From: Candidatus Iainarchaeum sp.
GTDB taxonomy: Archaea > Iainarchaeota > Iainarchaeia > JAADDC01
Direction: 5' to 3'
Assembly: GCA_015520865.1 (NCBI GenBank)
Contig: WAPE01000095.1
Span: forward strand, 1-6,269
Length of the DNA: 6,269 bases
A program made the translations under genes and the position numbers. This document shows positions 1 to 5,808 of this stretch, piece after piece. How positions within the stretch are numbered: the stretch's first letter is position 1; each line of letters opens with the position of its first letter. The notes beneath the pieces are model-generated. The model searched no databases. It saw only the letters and a list, made by a program, of their open reading frames with translations, and had not been told where the DNA came from.

Positions 1-2
1 TC

Positions 3-227
3 ATCGAAAGGGTTACCGTAGAGGTGAGGGACTTCAAGGAAAAGATCTACGTGAGGGAGCAAATAGAGGAAAGTCACAGGAAGCTCGTGAAGAACGGAGT
101 TATAGGATACAGGCTTGCGGTGGCTAAGGGCGTCTTTCCTGGTTTTGACGATGAACGGTGTGAGATCTGCCCGTTGAGAAGGATTTGTAAAAGTTTTGAA
201 GAGCCGGGACTGTCGAGGTGGTTCTGA
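3..227 (+). CDS. 3' end of a gene; C-terminal Cys cluster, possible RecB/Cas4-like Fe-S nuclease
   Basis: This is the C-terminal ~74 residues of a protein whose reading frame is open to the left window edge. A GTG at 24 could start a 67-residue protein, but the codons before it (IERVTVEV) read like an ordinary beta strand, and no Shine-Dalgarno site precedes it, so I treat the gene as cut by the window. The visible part is a charged helical stretch followed by DERCEICPLRRICKSF. Its cysteines lie at 159-161, 168-170 and 186-188, with C-x2-C-x5-C spacing. That spacing, close to the C-terminus and following an AxxxGxFPxF-like lead-in, is seen in Cas4 and related PD-(D/E)XK nucleases, where three C-terminal cysteines and one distant N-terminal cysteine hold a 4Fe-4S cluster. 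The nuclease core is outside the window, so this is an inference from the tail alone. Other Zn or Fe-S proteins remain possible. It ends at TGA 225-227, 62 nt before valS. Confidence 0.6.
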   Translation: MERVTVEVRDFKEKIYVREQIEESHRKLVKNGVIGYRLAVAKGVFPGFDDERCEICPLRRICKSFEEPGLSRWF

Positions 228-240
228 AGAAAGCTGCTAA

Positions 241-270
241 CGTTTTAAACGAAAGCGGAGAAACTTATTT
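241..270 (+). promoter_or_regulatory. Candidate archaeal promoter elements upstream of valS
   Basis: Two TATA-like stretches lie in the short gap before valS. The first, TTTTAAAC at 243-250, is embedded in an 11-nt inverted repeat (CGTTT-T-AAACG, 241-251). It would place a transcription start near 272, keeping most of the Shine-Dalgarno-like sequence in the mRNA. The second, CTTATTT at 264-270, is preceded by a purine-rich BRE-like GGAGAAA (257-263). It would start transcription near 290-293, giving a leaderless message. The strong Shine-Dalgarno matches favour the first, but read-through from the upstream gene is also possible. Assignment rests on sequence resemblance only. Confidence 0.35.
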
Positions 271-286
271 GAGGTGATCGAGGTGG
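271..286 (+). promoter_or_regulatory. Doubled Shine-Dalgarno-like ribosome binding site of valS
   Basis: GAGGTGATC at 271-279 matches the complement of the archaeal 16S 3' end (GGAGGTGATC) over nine bases, and a second copy, GAGGTGG, follows at 280-286. A third partial match, AGGTGATGG, spans 288-296 and overlaps the start codons. The first copy is 10 nt from GTG 290; the second is 6 nt from ATG 293. An in-frame TGA at 275-277 excludes any earlier valS start, so these sites fix the start at GTG 290 or ATG 293. Confidence 0.6.
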
Positions 287-289
287 CAG

Positions 290-2641
290 GTGATGGACGG
301 GTACAGCTTTGAGCCGAAGATCAAGGAAAAACGGTGGAAGATCGATTTTGAGAAGGAAATGATCGAAAGGTGGAAGAAGGAAGATTGGTGGAAGTTTCGG
401 CCCGACGAGAAGAAGCCTGTTTTTGTTATAGATACGCCGCCACCTTATCCTGCTCCCCTTTGGCACGTTGCAGCGGCCCTAAGCTATACGTTCCAAGATA
501 TGATCGCCAGAAGTCGCCGCATGCTCGGCTATTCGGTTCTTTACCCCATTGGCTTCGACGGGAATGGATTGCCCATCGAGTTCTACATGGAGAAGTACCT
601 CGGCGTGAATATGTTTGAACACGACAGGGAGGAATTTGTGAGACTATGCAGGGAAAAGCTAGCCGAATGGAAGGAAAATATGAAGGATATCATGCAGAGG
701 TTCGAGCTCTCAGGGGACTACGAGGAGAACTACTATGAAACAGACAGCGAAGAGTACAGGAAGCTCACACAGCTCACCTTCAAGATCCTCTGGGATAAAG
801 GCCTCATCTACGAAGACGAGAGACCAAACAACTGGTGTCCAAAGTGTAGAACTACGATAGCAGACGCGGAGGTCGAATACAAGGAGATGGAAGGAACCCT
901 TTACTTTGTGAAGTACAAGGTAAAGGAGACCGGCGAAGATCTCATCGTTGCAACGACTCGACCCGAGCTTCTGGCGGGATGTAAAGCCATCATCGTTCAC
1001 CCCGATGACGAGAGGTATAAGCATCTCCACGGAAAGACAGCTATAGTACCTTTATACAACCGGGAAGTCCCGATAGTTCCTCATCCAGCGGCAGACCCGG
1101 AATTTGGAACCGGTGCGATGCACATCTGTTCCTTCGGTGACTTTGAGGATGTTCGAATATTTAGAGAGCTTGGTTTAGAGCCCGTAAAGGTAATAGATAT
1201 CGATGGAAGGCTTACTAAGGCAGCAGGGGAGGATCTTGCAGGTTTAACTGTGAAGGAGGCGAGGAAAAAGATCGCGGAACTCCTAAGGGAAAAGGGACTC
1301 CTCGTTGACGAAAAGAAAATCAAGCACAGGGTTCCAATACATGAAAGATGCAATACCCCCATTGAGATCATCCCCATGAAGGAGTACTACCTCAAGCAGG
1401 TAGAATTCAAGGAGGAAATGAAGCGTTTGGCCAACGAACTAACCTTCATTCCGGAGCGCTACCGCAAAAACCTCATCGACTGGATCGAGAGTGTTTCCAT
1501 CGATTGGCCCATCTCTAGGAGGCGCTACTACGGAACGGAGGTCCCTGTTTGGACGTGTAAGAAGTGCGGTTATAAGCTTGTAAAGGGAGGGGATAAGTAC
1601 TGGCAGCCCTGGAAGGAAGATCCAGGTGAAAAGTGTCCCGTTTGTGGAAACGAAGAATGGGAGGGCGATAAGAGGGTCCTCGACACCTGGATGGACTCCT
1701 CCATCTCTGTTTTATACATAACTCGCTGGCAGAGGGATTCAAAATTCTTTGAGAAGGTCTGGAAGGGAGAAAAACTTCGTCCGCAGGGTTACGACATCAT
1801 CCGAACCTGGCTCTACTACACGCTCCTCAGGGTTTATCAGCTGACGGGAGAAAGGGCCTTTGACTACGTTTTCATCAACGGAATGGGGTTAGATAAGCAC
1901 GGAAGGAAGATGAGCAAAAGGTTAGGGAACGTCATCGATCCATGGGACATCGTAGAACGCCAGGGAGCCGATACACTAAGATTATGGCTAGCCATGGAGG
2001 CAACGCCCGGAGAGAACTACCGGATAAACGAGGAGAAGATCTCCGGCGTGAAGAAGTTCCTCACGAAACTCTGGAACATTGCCCGCTACGTTTCCATGTA
2101 TCCCTATCCTGAGGAGCGCCCGACGCTCTTGCCGCTCGACCACTGGATTCTTTCAGAGCTAAATCAATTGATAAACGAGGTAAAGGAAGCCTACAGGAAC
2201 TTCAACTTCCAGGCAGCATCCAGAAGGCTCTACTCATTCACCTGGAACATCTTTGCCGACCACTACATCGAGCTAACAAAGAGGAGGGCGCGAATGGACG
2301 ATTGGAGCGAGGAGGAAGCAAAGGCTGCCTGGTGGACGCTCCACACGGTATTAAAGTCGCTCCTTTTACTCTTTGCACCTATTACACCCGCTATAACTGA
2401 TAGAATTTGGAGGGAGCTATACGGGGAGAAGTCCATCCACTACGAGGTATTCCCAGAGACGATAAACGGCGTCGAGGACTTCCACGGGCTCACGGAGAAG
2501 ATCATGGAGTTCGACAGTGTCGTTTGGAAGGCCAAGAAAGAAAAGGGGATCAAGTTCTACGAGCCCATCGAGGGAATCGAGGTACCAAAGGAGCTAGAAC
2601 CCTTCAAGGAGGAGTTAATCAAGGCTCATCGACTGGTTTAA
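290..2641 (+). CDS. valS: Valine--tRNA ligase (valyl-tRNA synthetase), crenarchaeal type
   Basis: Class I aminoacyl-tRNA synthetase that joins valine to tRNA-Val using ATP and hydrolyses mischarged threonyl-tRNA in its CP1 editing domain; cytoplasmic. Numbering is from GTG 290; ATG 293 is an equally good start. In order: Rossmann half with PPPYPAPLWHVAA (signature H59-V60-A61-A62); GNGLPIE; a WCPKC knuckle (C183, C186); CP1 editing domain from about 190 to 340 with TTRPE (222-226), EFGTG (271-275) and SFGDFED (281-287); DWPISRRR (405-412); a four-Cys zinc knuckle (C423, C426, C449, C452); DTWMDSS; the ATP loop KMSKR (540-544); and a helical anticodon-binding domain from about 612. The 783 residues suit the short archaeal form; the bacterial C-terminal coiled coil is absent. 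The editing-loop, KMSKR and DTWMDSS regions resemble crenarchaeal ValS. The odd feature is Ala where HIGH-type motifs have Gly. The 3' end overlaps the opposing deoxyhypusine synthase gene by 23 bp. Confidence 0.96.
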   Translation: MMDGYSFEPKIKEKRWKIDFEKEMIERWKKEDWWKFRPDEKKPVFVIDTPPPYPAPLWHVAAALSYTFQDMIARSRRMLGYSVLYPIGFDGNGLPIEFYMEKYLGVNMFEHDREEFVRLCREKLAEWKENMKDIMQRFELSGDYEENYYETDSEEYRKLTQLTFKILWDKGLIYEDERPNNWCPKCRTTIADAEVEYKEMEGTLYFVKYKVKETGEDLIVATTRPELLAGCKAIIVHPDDERYKHLHGKTAIVPLYNREVPIVPHPAADPEFGTGAMHICSFGDFEDVRIFRELGLEPVKVIDIDGRLTKAAGEDLAGLTVKEARKKIAELLREKGLLVDEKKIKHRVPIHERCNTPIEIIPMKEYYLKQVEFKEEMKRLANELTFIPERYRKNLIDWIESVSIDWPISRRRYYGTEVPVWTCKKCGYKLVKGGDKYWQPWKEDPGEKCPVCGNEEWEGDKRVLDTWMDSSISVLYITRWQRDSKFFEKVWKGEKLRPQGYDIIRTWLYYTLLRVYQLTGERAFDYVFINGMGLDKHGRKMSKRLGNVIDPWDIVERQGADTLRLWLAMEATPGENYRINEEKISGVKKFLTKLWNIARYVSMYPYPEERPTLLPLDHWILSELNQLINEVKEAYRNFNFQAASRRLYSFTWNIFADHYIELTKRRARMDDWSEEEAKAAWWTLHTVLKSLLLLFAPITPAITDRIWRELYGEKSIHYEVFPETINGVEDFHGLTEKIMEFDSVVWKAKKEKGIKFYEPIEGIEVPKELEPFKEELIKAHRLV
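2619..2641. other. Convergent 23-bp overlap of valS and deoxyhypusine synthase gene ends
   Basis: The valS stop TAA is at 2639-2641 and the opposing gene's TGA is the complement of TCA at 2619-2621, so both genes encode C-terminal residues here on opposite strands. No intergenic terminator can exist; each transcript must end inside the other gene's coding region or beyond. On the minus strand a pyrimidine tract (CCCCTTTTCTTTCTT, complement of about 2534-2548) lies ~70 nt past the deoxyhypusine synthase stop and could act as a T-rich terminator, but this is weak. Confidence 0.9.
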
Positions 2642-3644
2642 ATACACCCCATACGATGAGGGGAAAAACGATCGTTGCGTCGGCCCAGATATTGACGTAC
2701 GAGGAACGTTTCCTGAGTTTTCCCCAAGAAACGGCCTCCTCGGGAGGAGCACCAGAAAGGGAGCCATCCCAGGGTAGTGCAGTGGTGATATAGATAGCAT
2801 AGTCGGCCCCTCCTCGAAAGAGATTAGCATTTATAATGGCGTGTTTGGGCAGGGATCCTCCAAGGGCGATTACGGCGGTGTTTTCTGCCTCCACGGCGAG
2901 ATTATTGAGCTTCACGATGTCGTTGGCGATGTCGATCTGAAGGCTTCTGTCTCCCTTTTCTTCCTTCCAGAAGTAAACCATATCACCGAAGGAGCCATCT
3001 GTAAGGGCGGGAGAAAAGATCGGAACGTCGTTCTTATAGGCCCAATAGAGTATGCTTCGTTCCTTCTCCTTTCCGAGGTTTTCATCCATATAACGGCCCA
3101 TCTCGCGAACCACTTCAGAAGCAGTAAGGGGAGCCCCACGCTGTTTTTCCAATCGAAGGAGCTCTTCGAAGAAGCGTCGCATATGTTTCTCGAAGGCGAT
3201 GTATCGATCGTTGGGCACGAAGATGTTCCCTATCCTATTTATGCCCTTCTCCCGAAGGACTGCATCGTCAACCTTCCAATCGCCCAGGAGAAAAGGCTTT
3301 AGGGCTTTGATGAAGTCCTCTCCAACCCCACCAGCCGTCGTAACAATCACATCGATTTTCTTTTCCTTAACGAGCCAAGCTATGATCTCTCTTAATCCTG
3401 AGGAAACGATATTCGATGTGTAACCCATGAAAACACGAACCTCTTCTCCTTTCCTACGACGCCCTTCGATCTCTCGCCAGATCTTTATGGCCCTCCCTAC
3501 CTCGGTCGCCTGAAAGCCGATGCGCTCGTAGTAATCGAGGATCTCGTCAAGGGAGTTAACATCATCGAGCCAGGGACCTTCAATTGGGGTTCCTTCCACT
3601 TCTTCGGAGGGCTTCAGGACGTGCTCCTTGGGATCCTTCGTCAT
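2619..3644 (-). CDS. dys: Deoxyhypusine synthase (aIF5A modification)
   Basis: NAD-dependent enzyme that moves the aminobutyl group of spermidine onto one lysine of translation factor aIF5A, forming deoxyhypusine; cytoplasmic. The 341 residues have the usual family length and start (VLKPSEEVEGTPIEGP). Visible motifs: GFQAT (43-47), TSNIVSSGLRE (76-86) and VTTAGGVGED (101-110), which help form the NAD site; NRIGN (136-140); SPALTDGSFGDM (211-222); GGSLPKHAI (262-270); and EEAVSWGK (302-309). By alignment to human enzyme numbering, K309 is the catalytic lysine (human K329), and H268, E303 and W307 match H288, E323 and W327. L296 stands where the human enzyme has the spermidine-contacting D316, and A269 replaces the second His of KHH. 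ATG at 3644-3642 is 24 nt after the preceding gene's stop, with no clear Shine-Dalgarno site, so it is probably translated from the shared mRNA. The last 23 bp overlap valS. Confidence 0.95.
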   Translation of the reverse strand: MTKDPKEHVLKPSEEVEGTPIEGPWLDDVNSLDEILDYYERIGFQATEVGRAIKIWREIEGRRRKGEEVRVFMGYTSNIVSSGLREIIAWLVKEKKIDVIVTTAGGVGEDFIKALKPFLLGDWKVDDAVLREKGINRIGNIFVPNDRYIAFEKHMRRFFEELLRLEKQRGAPLTASEVVREMGRYMDENLGKEKERSILYWAYKNDVPIFSPALTDGSFGDMVYFWKEEKGDRSLQIDIANDIVKLNNLAVEAENTAVIALGGSLPKHAIINANLFRGGADYAIYITTALPWDGSLSGAPPEEAVSWGKLRKRSSYVNIWADATIVFPLIVWGVFKPVDEP

Positions 3645-3668
3645 CGTAGTATCTTTTTTCCGGAGGGC

Positions 3669-4325
3669 TTAAGGGCGTTCCGACTCAGAGGTATTTATTA
3701 AGGATCGGGCGTGGCGTGCAGCTTCAGATACCAGGTTCAACCAAAAGGCCTGGAATTCTTCTTTCTCAGGAAGCATGTGGTACTCCTTTAACATTTTCAA
3801 CGTCTTGAAAACCTTCTGTATCTGAGCCTCGGGAGGATTATCCCAGAACTTAAGACTCCTCGGACGTTCCGCATCCCTTTTCATTGCCTTAGCAAGGATC
3901 CAAACGATATCATTCTTATATTCCTCAGCAGCTTCCTTAGAACGTTTTTCTATCCACTTATACGTCTTGTATATCGCATAAAGATCATGAAGATGTTTTA
4001 CTTTCGTATGAAAAGAGATGGATTCGCTCGGAAGATACCCCAAGATAACGTAGAGCGGGTGTTCGTTCCACGGAAGTTCATCTAATAAAGTAGGAGCAGC
4101 CTCCTTTAGCTTCTGCAGTTTTTCCCAATTCTCCTTCTTATCTATGACAAATAGGTCAATATCTCCAACTTTTCTCCTCAGTTCTGGTCTAATCATAGAT
4201 TGGAGGAGGAGTGAACCGAGTGGCTTTATATTTTTTACATTTTCCTGGTCAGCAAGCTCCTCCTGAGCCCTACTAAACCATTCGACTGCACGATCCCACC
4301 GTATCCTTCTCTTTTTACTTACCAT
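3669..4325 (-). CDS. Nucleotidyltransferase-like protein of unknown role
   Basis: A 218-residue soluble protein that I cannot assign to a named family. Residues 36-60 carry a small-residue turn (G37-S38) and, 16 residues on, G54-D55-I56-D57-L58, followed by hydrophobics. This resembles the hG[GS]...DhD signature of pol-beta-type nucleotidyltransferases, though the usual gap is about 9-13 residues. The third catalytic Asp/Glu, normally on a later strand, is not evident: the likely strands YVILGY (92-97) and SISFH (102-106) lack one. The rest (about 108-210) is helical and rich in Lys, Glu, Trp and Tyr. No signal peptide or membrane segment is seen. The start ATG overlaps the peptidase stop by 7 nt (ATGGTAA) with a GGGGGA tract 7 nt upstream, implying translational coupling. 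GC content of 3721-4320 is about 42.5%, against about 49-54% in sampled neighbouring stretches, suggesting transfer or faster drift. It could be a real enzyme, a degenerate one, or an unrelated fold with a chance DID motif. Confidence 0.8.
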   Translation of the reverse strand: MVSKKRRIRWDRAVEWFSRAQEELADQENVKNIKPLGSLLLQSMIRPELRRKVGDIDLFVIDKKENWEKLQKLKEAAPTLLDELPWNEHPLYVILGYLPSESISFHTKVKHLHDLYAIYKTYKWIEKRSKEAAEEYKNDIVWILAKAMKRDAERPRSLKFWDNPPEAQIQKVFKTLKMLKEYHMLPEKEEFQAFWLNLVSEAARHARSLINTSESERP

Positions 4326-5785
4326 TTATACTTCCCCCTTACGTAGTTAAGAAAAGCCTCCGGATCGGGGCCGCCACCGAGGGATCGCCTGAGGAGCTCC
4401 TTTGGAGGATATATTGCTCCCCAGCGGTGGATCCTTTCCCTCAACCACTCCCTTATCGGGCCAAATTCCCCCTTTTCGATAAGATTCTCGAGGTCTAGAT
4501 CCTTCTCCATCTTCTCCTTTATCTGGGCCGCCACAACGGTTCCGATGGAGTACGTTGGGAAGTATCCCATAGCCCCCAGGCTCCAGTGGATGTCTTGAAG
4601 CACTCCTAGTGAGTCATCCGGCGGAACAACACCGAGATATTCTTCCATACGCTGGTTCCACAACGACGGAAGCTCTTTCACCTCGATACTTCCGTCTATG
4701 AGTCCCTTTTCTATCTCAAAACGAAGGGCTATATGAAAGTTATAGGTCACCTCATCTGCTTCTACGCGAAGCAAGGAAGGCCTCACGAGGTTGAAGTAGT
4801 AGAAGAGATCGTCGGGGGAGGCTTCGATGCCGAGATGATGCTTAACTATGGGCGAAAGGAAGGAAGCAAAGGCTCTGCTCCTGGCAATGATGTTCTCCCA
4901 GAAGCGTGATTGAGACTCATGAATACCTAGGGAAACGCCTCCGCAAACGGGAGTTTTCCAGAACTTTGGATCGCATTGACGCTCGTAGAGGGCATGGCCG
5001 AACTCATGGATCGTAGCCAGAAGGCTCCTCCGAAAATCCTTGCCGTGGTACCACGTGGTTATTCTCACATCGTAGAGTCCAATGCCCTCCGTAAAGGGAT
5101 GGGCCGAACGATCGATTCGCATGAGGCCCCAGTCAAAACCGAGGAGGTTCAGGATCTCTCGGTTCAACGTTTCCATATCCATTTCTCGATAGGGGGCCTC
5201 TTCGAGGGGATGATCCTGCGGCCAGCCAGAGGAAAGGATTCGCTTGAGTTCCCTCTCGAGGGGAGGTATCAGGGAGTCAAAGAAGGATTCCAGCTCCCTC
5301 GTCGTCGCACCCTCTTCGTAAAGATCGAGGAGTGCGTCGTAGGGGTGATCTTCGTAGCCAAGGTACTCCGCCTTCTTCCTGTTTATCTCTACAATCTCTT
5401 CTAGGTAAGGCGCGAAGAGGGAGAAGTTTGCTTCCTTCTTGGCCCTTCGCCAGGCGATCTTCGCCTCGTTAACCACCTTTTCTTCCTTCTTCACGAGATC
5501 TGCCGGTATGGCGGTATAGTACTTTATCGTCCTTCGAAGGACGCGCACAATTCCTTTCTCCACGTCGCTTTCTGCACTTTCCTCAAGTTCTTCTAGGGCG
5601 GAAAGGAGATTTTGCGAGATATAAAGCCTTTGTTTCATCGTCTCGAGGACAGAGGTGACCTCTCCACGCTCCTTTGCTGAACCCTCCGGCATATAGGTTT
5701 CAGAATCCCAACCTATTAGAGCGAGGGCGTAGTTCAAAGCCCATATCTGCTCGTAAATCTCCAAAACCTTTTCCAATCCTGCCAC
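4319..5785 (-). CDS. Metallocarboxypeptidase, peptidase family M32 (carboxypeptidase Taq)
   Basis: Zinc- or cobalt-dependent carboxypeptidase that removes residues one at a time from peptide C-termini, probably in cytoplasmic peptide recycling; no signal peptide. The 488 residues are the usual family length (about 500) and the chain is almost all helical. All six family motifs are present: HPF (229-231), DVRIT (239-243), HEFGH (260-264; H260 and H264 metal ligands, E261 catalytic), HESQ (289-292; E290 third ligand), LRVEADEVTY (339-348) and GVLQDIHW (394-401). The N-terminal WDSETYMPEGS region is also typical. The residue after DVRITT is W245, where the members I know have Arg. The start is GTG at 5785-5783, 23 nt after the upstream stop; the leader is pyrimidine-rich with no Shine-Dalgarno site. 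No ATG, GTG or TTG lies further upstream in frame near this point, so coupling to the upstream gene is likely. The stop overlaps the next gene's start. Confidence 0.96.
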   Translation of the reverse strand: MAGLEKVLEIYEQIWALNYALALIGWDSETYMPEGSAKERGEVTSVLETMKQRLYISQNLLSALEELEESAESDVEKGIVRVLRRTIKYYTAIPADLVKKEEKVVNEAKIAWRRAKKEANFSLFAPYLEEIVEINRKKAEYLGYEDHPYDALLDLYEEGATTRELESFFDSLIPPLERELKRILSSGWPQDHPLEEAPYREMDMETLNREILNLLGFDWGLMRIDRSAHPFTEGIGLYDVRITTWYHGKDFRRSLLATIHEFGHALYERQCDPKFWKTPVCGGVSLGIHESQSRFWENIIARSRAFASFLSPIVKHHLGIEASPDDLFYYFNLVRPSLLRVEADEVTYNFHIALRFEIEKGLIDGSIEVKELPSLWNQRMEEYLGVVPPDDSLGVLQDIHWSLGAMGYFPTYSIGTVVAAQIKEKMEKDLDLENLIEKGEFGPIREWLRERIHRWGAIYPPKELLRRSLGGGPDPEAFLNYVRGKYKW

Positions 5786-5808
5786 GGAAGAAGAAATGGA
5801 AGGAAGGT

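Noticed and set aside
24..227. Complete 67-residue small protein starting at GTG 24
   Set aside because: The frame is open to the window edge with plausible coding before the GTG, and there is no ribosome binding site, so a truncated larger gene is more likely.
2407..2793. 128-codon open frame on the plus strand spanning the valS end
   Set aside because: It runs out of frame through valS and then antisense to deoxyhypusine synthase; its translation is Arg/Gly-rich low-quality sequence.
2841..3302. 153-codon open frame on the plus strand
   Set aside because: It lies wholly antisense to the deoxyhypusine synthase gene, has no family motif, and is a shadow of that gene's codon bias.
3654..3659. 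T6 run on the plus strand as a terminator
   Set aside because: No plus-strand gene ends nearby; valS stops about 1 kb earlier, so a role as its terminator is not supported.
4325..4333. TATA-like GTATAAATG on the minus strand at the nucleotidyltransferase-like start
   Set aside because: A promoter there would start transcription about 25 nt inside the gene; the resemblance is likely chance.
4976..5404. 142-codon open frame on the plus strand
   Set aside because: It is antisense to the M32 peptidase through its HEFGH region; the opposite strand carries all the family motifs.
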